Below the pieces are notes generated by a model. The model had not been told where the DNA came from. It did not search any database and was given only the letters and a program-made list of their open reading frames with translations. A stretch of 64,000 bases of DNA from NCBI GenBank assembly GCA_964019655.1, contig CAXHTR010000003.1, forward strand, positions 186,001 to 250,000, written 5' to 3'. A program made the translations under genes and the position numbers. Below are positions 28,637-36,526 of the stretch, piece by piece. Each line of letters starts with the position of its first letter. Position 1 is the stretch's first letter. This stretch comes from Perkinsela sp. pyNocScin1 (lineage: Eukaryota > Euglenozoa > Kinetoplastea > Prokinetoplastida > Perkinselidae).

Positions 28637-29632
28637 ATGGTCGTTCACAGCCTTTCATTTTACCGCAAAATAAAAGACGTTCGCCACACAGATTGCGTTT
28701 TGTGTAAGGAAAAGGTGTCTGAATGGATAGGTCATACTCACTCTTTTCAACATATAGCTTTTCGTTCCATTGGCTGCCATTACTCTTCGCTGAGCCCACT
28801 AAAATCACGGTATCTCTTTGAATCCGGAGTTCAAAATGCTTTTGGCTTTGGTAGCTGTGTCCTTGCGAAAGAATGGCATGAATCAGATAAAAAGCGTCGA
28901 GTAGCCCTTATGGACCTCATAAAAACGTTTTTTCGCTCTGAGAATTTCCCGAAACGCTTAATTGACGCGGGAAAAACTGCTGTAATTGGAAAGCAGGTAC
29001 TAATGAGAGAGACTATCCAGTTACTGTATCGGATGTACCCTGAATGGACAGCGCTCCAGGTACTCTCGACCGCGCACGCCGCTCTCAGCAAGAACCACAT
29101 TTTAAACGTGACTGATTTGCTCTCATTGCCAAGAATAAATAATATTGAAGAAATTGTAGGACACTTGAGCCAAATAAAGACGAATAGGTCACATGAAGCT
29201 GTGCTTGTAACTCTTGCGAAAAGTGCGATTGCGAGAATAGCTTTCGAATTGTACAATACATTTCTTTGGGACTCAGTCGAGCACCTCATTACAGTATGGG
29301 ATTTGTACGTTGATGGCCAGAAGGAATTGATGGAAGAGATACAAACGCCTCAAGATGCGAAGAATTCCCCTGTGTCATACAACCCACTTGCTTACGCCCT
29401 TCCAAGAGGATGCTTAACGCATGGAATAGGCAATTGTGAGGATTGGGGTAAATTGCTTCGATTCGAACGACGAGACATTGCTTTGCATGCGACACTTATG
29501 CCATGCAAGTCGCCTTTGAAACCTAAGCTCTATCCCACACTATCCTCCATTCAAAAAGAACCCCCGCAATTAAAGGAGCCTATTAGTATGAGTCAAATAT
29601 CTTGGAAATCAGAATATCCCTTGTCTGTGTAA
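28637..29632 (+). CDS. Probable editosome-type protein: U1-like zinc finger plus degenerate RNase III domain (KREPB-like)
   Basis: 331 residues. An N-terminal U1-like C2H2 finger has Cys20, Cys23, His33 and His39 (CVLCKEKVSEWIGHTHSFQH). Residues ~100-215 follow the helical pattern of an RNase III domain: RLIDAGKTAVIGKQVL aligns with RLEFLGDAVLELAV, then YRMYP, then SKNHILNVTDLL aligning with SNETLA..GL. The catalytic Glu and Asp of the signature appear as Ile and Lys, so the domain should be inactive. U1-like finger plus dead RNase III is the build of kinetoplastid KREPB proteins, which dimerise with the editing endonucleases in mitochondria. The N-terminus (MVVHSLSFYRKIKDVR) is basic. The alignment is by eye; an unrelated C2H2 protein remains possible. 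Confidence 0.5.
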   Translation: MVVHSLSFYRKIKDVRHTDCVLCKEKVSEWIGHTHSFQHIAFRSIGCHYSSLSPLKSRYLFESGVQNAFGFGSCVLAKEWHESDKKRRVALMDLIKTFFRSENFPKRLIDAGKTAVIGKQVLMRETIQLLYRMYPEWTALQVLSTAHAALSKNHILNVTDLLSLPRINNIEEIVGHLSQIKTNRSHEAVLVTLAKSAIARIAFELYNTFLWDSVEHLITVWDLYVDGQKELMEEIQTPQDAKNSPVSYNPLAYALPRGCLTHGIGNCEDWGKLLRFERRDIALHATLMPCKSPLKPKLYPTLSSIQKEPPQLKEPISMSQISWKSEYPLSV

Positions 29633-29883
29633 ATACCATGGATGGGCATATAGCATGGAGACGGGGGGGAAATACCTGAAGTATCTTGGGAAGCTGCTTA
29701 ACAACGTCCAGTATTTTTCCTGGAATAGACCTACTTGAGTCCTCCCCTCGTTCATAACGATGCGCAAGAGACTAAGCTTCTCATGACGACACTGCAATAA
29801 CTTTGCTGGCGAGCAAAGTGGTCGGATGTCGTGGGAATTGTAGCAGCTAATAAAAGCATGATTCATCCGCGGTTTATAAGTGT

Positions 29884-29899
29884 CTTTTTTCCTTCTCAG
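29884..29899 (+). promoter_or_regulatory. Probable spliced-leader acceptor site of RPF1
   Basis: Pyrimidine tract CTTTTTTCCTTCTC followed directly by AG at 29898-29899, 16 bases before the RPF1 ATG. Shape and spacing fit a kinetoplastid trans-splice acceptor; there is no upstream coding exon that a cis intron would need. Confidence 0.6.
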
Positions 29900-29915
29900 C
29901 TTCTCTAAGTGAGCA

Positions 29916-30845
29916 ATGCAAAAAAAGAAACATGCTTTTCATATCGATGGTGTCTCGTCCAGTTCCCTTATGAAGAGCGATAGAGATATTCGCGAGAAAA
30001 AAAATAGGATATCTCGTTCAGAGGCACATCATCGCCGCAAGGCACTAAAACGAGAGGTATCCAAGAGCAAACGAATCAAAAGAAGAGCAAGTAAAGCCCA
30101 AATAGAAGTACCGAAGATGTACGACATGGAGACTGATCACAAGATTTCATCTGTGTTCAAAGCTGCTGATATTGTCGAAAAGGATGCAAACTTGAATGCT
30201 TGGGATGGTTTTACACCGAAAATTCTTATAACAACGTGCATGAAACCTGTCAAAGCTGTGCAGGCTTTTATAAAAGATATCAAAAATCTTGTTCCTCATT
30301 GTAAATTGTACAAGCGTGGAACATACGCGCTGGCAGATATTGTAAATTACGCTCAAGATGGGGGCTTTTCACATGTGATATCGTGTACGCAGTCGCATGG
30401 CAAAGTCGCTGGAATGACCGTATCTTTACTTAAAACTGGTGTTACCATGCACTTTCGAGTTTCTAATGTAACTCGGTGCAAAGACATTCCTAATAGAGGA
30501 GAATGGACGAAACATATCCCGGAGCTGTTTTTCAAGGGATTCGAGTCCATCATTGGCAAGCGTACTAGAGAAATGCTTGAATCCTTATTTCCCATGAAGC
30601 GAGACTATCACGGCAGGGCCGTTGTGTCATTCTTGTGCAAACGCGACTTTATCTTTGTAAGAGCCCATCGATACATGTTCGAATCCTCGGACGGTGTTGC
30701 GATTCAGGAGCTTGGGCCACGATTTACTTTACACATCAAGAGTATTACCAGGTCAAAGATTAACAATGAAAATATGGATGAAAACTTCATCAATATCGAG
30801 TGGGCTCGAGCAAAGCAAAAATCTAAGCGCGAGTTTGTGACTTGA
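29916..30845 (+). CDS. RPF1: Ribosome production factor 1 (Brix domain, 60S biogenesis)
   Basis: 309 residues, Brix-domain protein recruiting 5S/60S assembly intermediates in the nucleolus. The basic N-terminus (about residues 1-70) is followed by WDGFTPKILITTCMKP, which aligns with RPF1's PKILITT. Further matches: TMHFRVSNV, HIPELFFKGFESIIGKR, SLFPMKRDYHGRAVVSF, RDFIFVRAHRYMF and the hallmark IQELGPRFTLHIKSI. The INIEWARAK C-terminus resembles the EYEWVHKP tail of RPF1, separating it from IMP4, BRX1 and SSF. ATG start just after a strong acceptor site. Its stop is only 143 bases before the next gene's ATG. Confidence 0.92.
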   Translation: MQKKKHAFHIDGVSSSSLMKSDRDIREKKNRISRSEAHHRRKALKREVSKSKRIKRRASKAQIEVPKMYDMETDHKISSVFKAADIVEKDANLNAWDGFTPKILITTCMKPVKAVQAFIKDIKNLVPHCKLYKRGTYALADIVNYAQDGGFSHVISCTQSHGKVAGMTVSLLKTGVTMHFRVSNVTRCKDIPNRGEWTKHIPELFFKGFESIIGKRTREMLESLFPMKRDYHGRAVVSFLCKRDFIFVRAHRYMFESSDGVAIQELGPRFTLHIKSITRSKINNENMDENFINIEWARAKQKSKREFVT

Positions 30846-30988
30846 GCAGTGTTTGTGTTGTTTGGGGAAGTACAGCTCAGGAATATGTAAAGTCCAGGTT
30901 TTCTCCCTATGAGAAACGAGTATCAAGTCTTTTGCATTGTTATCATAATACGGTTCTCAACCTCTTTCACTTATTCTCAAAGAATGTT

Positions 30989-32104
30989 ATGCGTGCCACA
31001 CGTACAAGTAACTCATTCCTTTGGCTTGACCGGTTTTTGTCACTCGCAAAGTACAGTGACATTTTTCTGAGAGAAGGTCGTCGGGCTCATGCTACGGCTT
31101 TTCCATTTCAGTCCGTTCTGGGCCATGCCACTAAGCGGCAATTCATGTCGTTCACGGATGATCACGTTGATGCATACATCAAGTATCTTGAAATGTCAGC
31201 AGATGAACTTCAAGTTTTAGGCAGTTCTAAGCTTTTGCCTACGGTGGTTGGGGATAATCATGAGCAGTCTGTGAAGCCAGCTAATTCTCAAATGGATTTA
31301 TCACAAAGAATAGGACCCTTGCTGCCTTTGCATGAGCTTCTACCTGGCCGTGTAGAAGGACTGGAGATCAGCTATAAATTTCAGAACCGAGTTCTTGAGC
31401 TAATGAAATCCAAAGGGACAACGCTCGCTGCTTGGCGAGTTTCGAGCTCTGATGCAGGGTTCTGTCAGCGCTGGGGGCTTTCAGCACCAGTGGTGGCTCC
31501 TGTTCTTTCCAATATGATTTATAATGATGATGACGAAGTGTCGATAAAGAAGCATAAAATTTCTAGCATAGAAGTTCACTTTGGGTTTCGAATGATCAAA
31601 ACCGTGCGTTTTGACGAAATTGTTCCATCAGGTAAGCAAAGCGGGCCCTTGGAAGAGCTACATACACAGATTCCCCTCGATTGTCTCCTGCCATATATAG
31701 ATACATTTTGCCCAGTCATTCACCTGACGGGCTCAAGATTTTTAAAGGGTGCTCCTCATGCTGCTGCGTTTGTGGCAGATCTCGCCGATGGTGCAGCTGC
31801 CGTCTTCGGCGGAGAAGTCCCGGCTTCGGTATTGAAAGACATTGACTTTTCAAGTTTTCCAAGCGTTCTCTTCCACGATGATGAGCCAATAGGTATTGGC
31901 AATGGCGGTAGTGTCCTGGGTAACCCGCTTCGTAGCATTGCGTATGTAGCGAAAAACATGAAGGACACTAGAGCACTAAAAGTTCTTGAAAAAGGCAGCC
32001 TAGTGCTGACTGGCCCAATCACGAAATCTACTCACGCCCGCCCAGGGCGCTTCACGGCACACTTTGGGCCACTTGGTAAAGTATCTGTAACGCTTTTTGA
32101 CTAG
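30989..32104 (+). CDS. Fumarylacetoacetase/2-keto-4-pentenoate hydratase (MhpD) family protein, probably mitochondrial
   Basis: 371 residues from the first in-frame ATG. A longer frame exists upstream only through a TTG overlapping the RPF1 stop, and a short out-of-frame upstream ATG lies five bases before the start. The C-terminal half matches the MhpD family: LGNPLRSIAYVAKNM and KGSLVLTGPITKSTHARPG with FGPLGKVSV. The usual metal-binding E-x-E strand reads SSIEVHFGF, keeping one Glu and replacing the other by Ser. The N-terminus MRATRTSNSFLWLDRFL resembles a mitochondrial presequence. The family includes vinylpyruvate hydratases and oxalocrotonate decarboxylases, mostly bacterial; substrate here is unknown. 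Confidence 0.75.
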   Translation: MRATRTSNSFLWLDRFLSLAKYSDIFLREGRRAHATAFPFQSVLGHATKRQFMSFTDDHVDAYIKYLEMSADELQVLGSSKLLPTVVGDNHEQSVKPANSQMDLSQRIGPLLPLHELLPGRVEGLEISYKFQNRVLELMKSKGTTLAAWRVSSSDAGFCQRWGLSAPVVAPVLSNMIYNDDDEVSIKKHKISSIEVHFGFRMIKTVRFDEIVPSGKQSGPLEELHTQIPLDCLLPYIDTFCPVIHLTGSRFLKGAPHAAAFVADLADGAAAVFGGEVPASVLKDIDFSSFPSVLFHDDEPIGIGNGGSVLGNPLRSIAYVAKNMKDTRALKVLEKGSLVLTGPITKSTHARPGRFTAHFGPLGKVSVTLFD

Positions 32105-32179
32105 CACTGCTACAAACAGCATAATTTCTAAGCCATCTGGTACAGTTCTACCGAATATTGCTTTTGATTCAAGAAAGCC

Positions 32180-33840
32180 ATGTTGACAACCCTTTGCAAT
32201 GGAGGCGATAGTGATCACCGCAATGGCATGTATGATGTACAAAAGCATTGCGAAAGATACGTTTCCAAACTTCTTTTAGATGTTCCGGACTCGAACTTAA
32301 TTCTGATTGTCGATGATGCTATGGCTATTAATCTCAGAAGCTGCATGCAGCTCAGCAACCTATGCTCTGCGAGAATTTTTCTCGTGGAGAGTATCAAAAA
32401 GGCTCGAAAGCCTTATCCACATTTTTCTGCTGTGTATTTGCTTTCTTCGATCGATGAAAACGCAGACTTTATCCTGAAAGACCTCCTGGGTCCAAAGTCA
32501 AGATACAAAGCAGCGTTTATCTACCATGCAGATCCTCAAATCGACACATCAGCACGCTGCTTTCGATTGATCCTCCATCATCCTTTGGTCAAAGTCCTCA
32601 AGCATTTTTTTCTTTCCTTTCAGTGCATAGCTCCACACACCCTGCATTTCAATATGCACCTAGACATGGCTCGCTTTTTGCGTAAGAACTCAGTCAATGA
32701 CTGCAGTATACTAATCGAGTCTCTTTCTGCAACGTTGAATGCGTTGGAATTTAGACCTCACCTGTTCTACCAAAGTTCCTCAAATGCACGACATATTGCA
32801 TTACAGCTTCAGGAAAGATTTCTACTTAGAGGACCGCCGGATGACCACTTGACTCACACGACGTGTGATATGCTCATTGTAGATAGATTTATCGATGTAA
32901 TGTCCCCTCTGTTGTACGATTTTAGCTACGAGGCGATTATCTATGATCTGAAACGGTACTTAACCAGTGAAGGAGAGGCAATTGCGCAAAACTTGAATCA
33001 CACACAATTGGACCCCTTGTGGCTACAAATGCGACACCTGCGTATTGACTGCTTACAGAGTATACTTCTTGATGCATCTAAAAAGGCTAGGCAAAGAACT
33101 CCTTCTAAAGAAGCTCCTGGATGCCAAAGCACAACTACTTTATCTCAGCTTGCTCTTAGTGCATCGCAAACAAGAAAATGGTCCAGAGCATTGAAAGACA
33201 TATGAAGGTTATAAGTGACATTGTACAGCTTCAAGAACAGATAGGTTTCTCACACATAATTGAAATTCAGCAGATTTTGGTGAAAGAGCTGCTCACTGGC
33301 CACAGTACGCTATCCGAGAGGGATATTGACGAGATCTTATCAAATGTATCAAGCCTTGTTATTTCTAAAGAAACAAAGCAAAGAATTTTCTATCTTTTTG
33401 CGCTGACTAATTCTTCCTTCAAAACAGGGAAACTTGAGAAAATCCAGGAGGCTTTTCAAATACCTAATGAAAATCTTTTGATTGCGGAAAAGTTAAGAAC
33501 ACTCCACAAGAATGGTGAATCTTACAGAGAAGCTTGTCGTGCATATCAAATGCAAGTGGGACGTCGATACTCCACGATACTTCACGCTGCCGTTTCAGGC
33601 TTTATCAAGAACTCGGTTAACCCTGAGCTGTTCATGCCAGTGGACAAACATTTCCAGAAAGACTCCACAAAATTAATTTCACCACTTGTCGTTTTTATCA
33701 TTGGGGGCTTTTCTGTGAGTGAAATGCATGATCTGCGCCAGCTAGCTGAAGACACCTGCCGGCCTATATTGCTCATGGGTACAAGCTGCCTCTGCCCAAA
33801 GGAGTACATGTACCAGCTTGGGCTTATGTCGACAAGCTGA
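32180..33840 (+). pseudogene. Sec1/Munc18-family SNARE regulator, interrupted by a one-base frameshift
   Basis: SM protein controlling syntaxin/SNARE assembly for vesicle fusion at the plasma membrane. Part one (32180-33205, ATG start) has the SM domain 1 (LILIVDDAMAINLRSC) and CDMLIVDRFIDVMSPLLYDF, the hallmark LDRGFDPxSPVLHE-type block. Part two runs from 33178 to 33840 in another frame and carries VQSIERHMKVISD, the helical region, and FIIGGFSVSEMHDL. One extra A in the run at 33175-33178 would join them as QTRKMVQSIE, giving about 554 residues, the normal family length. Homologous sequence continues without loss on both sides and no other stops occur. I cannot tell a sequencing or assembly error from a true lesion or programmed frameshifting. 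DPLWLQMRHLRI favours Sec1/Munc18 over Vps45. Confidence 0.75.
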
Positions 33841-33932
33841 GTATTTCATGAGGAGATCAAGCACTCTAGCTCAACTCTCTTTGTTCCATTTTTCTCGATT
33901 TTTATCACTCTAAGTAATGTTCTCAGAAGCGC

Positions 33933-36173
33933 ATGAGCTTTAAAACGTATGACCACATACTGAAGTTTATCAATGAAGTTCTAGCATGTGGTTCACATCG
34001 TGCACTGAGTGCTGTGCTCCATAAAAACCTCAGGGGTAAGAATATTTCGGATGGAGTGGTCTCAGCCATGCTTATTAAAGCCACTGAGACAGGTAAGGCT
34101 AAAAATGCTTTGCATTTTCTTATTTTCTGCAAACAAGCACATGGAATTCTACTTTCACCGGAGCAGTTTGCTCTAGCAAAGCAATGTGGAATACCAAAGA
34201 ACAAGCTCTATGGACTGCTTTCTACCGAATCTGTCTTAAAGACTGGAGTAAAGTCTCCATTACCTGATCAAAAGTGCCTAGGAGGCTCATTGGAAGGAAA
34301 GAATGAGACATTTCAGATCCAATCGTATGCAGCTGTTGCTCGCGCTCCGCTTATTCAGTATTATAGAGCGCAAAAAGTGTTGGAAGATGCGGCTGACACA
34401 AAGCGATACATACAGCTCATCACAAGTGATAATATGCAACAGGATATCTTACAAGGGAGTGTTTTGTATGCCAAGGTAAACATTTTACTGCCATATCATG
34501 GTATTTTAAGCACCAAGCTGAGGAATCTTTACAGCATCAGAAATTTTTTTGGGAATTTAGAGAGCAGTCACTTACAAAATATAGTTGGTGCTATCACCTC
34601 GAAGCAAAAGCAAAAGCTAAAATTCCTTCATGATAAAGATCTCGTCTCTATTCAGTCACTTGGATCAAGCTTTGCAGTAGCCCTCTTAGATATAAATCCA
34701 GGAATGACTGTACTTGACATGTGTGCTGCACCAGGAAACAAGACACTTTCTATAATTGAAAAAGTTGGAAACAAGACCGGGTGCGTTGTTGCGAACGATG
34801 AAAACATCCGCCGCCTAGGCGGACTTTGCGAGCGCTTTTCCAAAGTACCGGTGGCCAACCTATTGCTAACCAAGCTTCATGCCTCTAAGTTTCCGCTCGA
34901 AATTCAATTAAATGGGTATGGTAATTCCAACGTGAAGCAAACACAGAAATTACGTTTTGATAGGGTGCTGGTCGACATTTCTTGCTCGGGAGATGGCCGC
35001 GTTCTTCAAGACCCGCAGGTTTTGCGCACATGGAATTCCATGGCTGGTCTCCATAACCATGATAAGCAGAAAGCAGCGTTGAGCCGTGCCCTTGAGCTTA
35101 CTCACGTCGGAGGGTATGTACTGTACTGTACATGCTCGCTTAATCCGATTGAAAATGAAGCTGTTGTAGCAGCCATTTTAAAGGAAAAGAAAGGATCGCT
35201 TGCCATTTCGCGGCTAGACTCGCGAATTTTTGAAGCTAATCCAAGTTTAAAACTTCGAGCTGGACTAATAACGTGGGATGTCCCACAAGAGTGGAACAGG
35301 AAGGATCTTTGTTTTTCATGTCATGGTAGCGAGCAGCTACTGCCGAAGGTCTTAAATACCGCACGAGGGCGAGTGCAAGCATGTAAGCACGCGTTACGGA
35401 GTGAGAATCAGGAGGTCCACTGGATACAAAAATCCTTACTTGAATGCCGGCGTCTTATGATCACTGACAACAGCCACTATAGGACAGGCTTTTTCTATGC
35501 ACTTTTTAAAAAAACAGCAGAACTTATTCCAAGCAACAATGCGAACCCTGCGGCAATATATGCTGGTCCAAAGAGACACGTGCAAATATTAGACCGCTTG
35601 GGAGTATCTAACGAGATGTATAAACTTTTTAGACCTGCGTTTGATTCTGAGAAAAGAAATATTAGTTTTCTCGTTTCCCACGGTGTAGCGCAGATTTTAG
35701 GGTCCACATCGCTATCCCCAACAGAGAGCCTCTACTTCTGTGAAAAGAAAGGCACGCCGCTAGTAGCGTGCACACTGTCCACTGACCATGGGAAATCGAT
35801 GACACATCAGGCTACACAAATAGTGAGCCGCTTCGTCCCTAAGTCCAGGATTATAGAGCTTGATACCGACTCATTTATTTTCCTCATTCACAATAGAAGC
35901 ATAAGCACAGCATTTTTTCGAAATGTGCAGCAAATACTTCGCAATGAGGGTGTAGACGACCAAGAGGTACGAATACCTTTCAAATTCCCCCCTTTTGAAA
36001 AAAACGATCATGAAAATGAAAGACAATTCATTGTACAAGTGAAGCAAACGGTTGCAGCATATAACATTTCTTTGCTTGGTCTCCTTAAAGGGTGCGATAA
36101 AAATTGGACACTTGATGTTGTAGGTCTGACCGAAAAAGAGCGTTCTCAGCTCTTGGCCTTTTTTCAAATTTAG
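33933..36173 (+). CDS. RNA cytosine-5 methyltransferase, Trm4/NSUN2-like
   Basis: 746 residues; family members form m5C in tRNAs. The SAM-binding motif VLDMCAAPGNKTL is at about residue 260, motif IV DISCSGDGR at about 348 and motif VI YCTCSLNPIENEAV at about 398. The two catalytic cysteines are both present, but motif IV has Ser where Pro precedes Cys and ends Arg for Thr. CSLNPIENEA and VVANDEN-type spacing resemble NSUN2/Trm4 more than NSUN1/NOP2. The C-terminal block GTPLVACTLS recalls the NSUN2 C-terminal region. The first ~230 residues do not resemble the normal N-terminus; one stretch (AMLIKATETGKAKNALHFL) looks slightly PPR-like. ATG start. Confidence 0.8.
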   Translation: MSFKTYDHILKFINEVLACGSHRALSAVLHKNLRGKNISDGVVSAMLIKATETGKAKNALHFLIFCKQAHGILLSPEQFALAKQCGIPKNKLYGLLSTESVLKTGVKSPLPDQKCLGGSLEGKNETFQIQSYAAVARAPLIQYYRAQKVLEDAADTKRYIQLITSDNMQQDILQGSVLYAKVNILLPYHGILSTKLRNLYSIRNFFGNLESSHLQNIVGAITSKQKQKLKFLHDKDLVSIQSLGSSFAVALLDINPGMTVLDMCAAPGNKTLSIIEKVGNKTGCVVANDENIRRLGGLCERFSKVPVANLLLTKLHASKFPLEIQLNGYGNSNVKQTQKLRFDRVLVDISCSGDGRVLQDPQVLRTWNSMAGLHNHDKQKAALSRALELTHVGGYVLYCTCSLNPIENEAVVAAILKEKKGSLAISRLDSRIFEANPSLKLRAGLITWDVPQEWNRKDLCFSCHGSEQLLPKVLNTARGRVQACKHALRSENQEVHWIQKSLLECRRLMITDNSHYRTGFFYALFKKTAELIPSNNANPAAIYAGPKRHVQILDRLGVSNEMYKLFRPAFDSEKRNISFLVSHGVAQILGSTSLSPTESLYFCEKKGTPLVACTLSTDHGKSMTHQATQIVSRFVPKSRIIELDTDSFIFLIHNRSISTAFFRNVQQILRNEGVDDQEVRIPFKFPPFEKNDHENERQFIVQVKQTVAAYNISLLGLLKGCDKNWTLDVVGLTEKERSQLLAFFQI

Positions 36174-36526
36174 CAAGCTATGTTTGCTTTAGCTATTGTG
36201 CTCAAGCTTTCATCTGCAACGTAAATATCGGACATCATGCAGTTTGAAATAGCCTCTTAGAAAACTGCTGACGTCTATATCATAAAATCATAATGTATAT
36301 CGGCTATACGCTCGGCATTTGGGAGGACTTGTCGAATCATTTTCATTGTAAATTCTATTCTTTTCTATCTATTCTATGTAAATCTATCTATCTCATGAGC
36401 TTTAATCTTTGAGATATGAGATTCATTTGAATAGTAAGCAAGGGCGGTAAATAACAACCAAGACTTCATGTTGCTAGCTATTTTTTTCACTCATAACAGT
36501 AAAAATGCACCAATCCTTTCTTTTCT
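36174..36526 (+). other. Intergenic spacer before the KREX-like gene
   Basis: 353 bases without a gene. It contains a short TCTA-rich pyrimidine stretch around 36355-36400 and, near its right end, the acceptor-like tract listed separately. Nothing else stands out. Confidence 0.6.
36479..36499 (+). promoter_or_regulatory. Probable spliced-leader acceptor site of the KREX-like gene
   Basis: TATTTTTTTCACTCATAACAG, ending in AG at 36498-36499, lies 28 bases before the ATG at 36527. One out-of-frame ATG (36505) falls between them. A polypyrimidine tract followed by the first AG is the expected trans-splice acceptor layout. Confidence 0.5.

Noticed and set aside
30842-30988. N-terminal extension of the MhpD-like gene from a TTG overlapping the RPF1 stop
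   Set aside because: Not an ATG start, and a suitable in-frame ATG with presequence-like leader follows.
33175-33178. Programmed -1 frameshifting in the SM gene
   Set aside because: The site lacks a classic X-XXY-YYZ slippery heptamer and no downstream structure is evident; sequence error or lesion is simpler.
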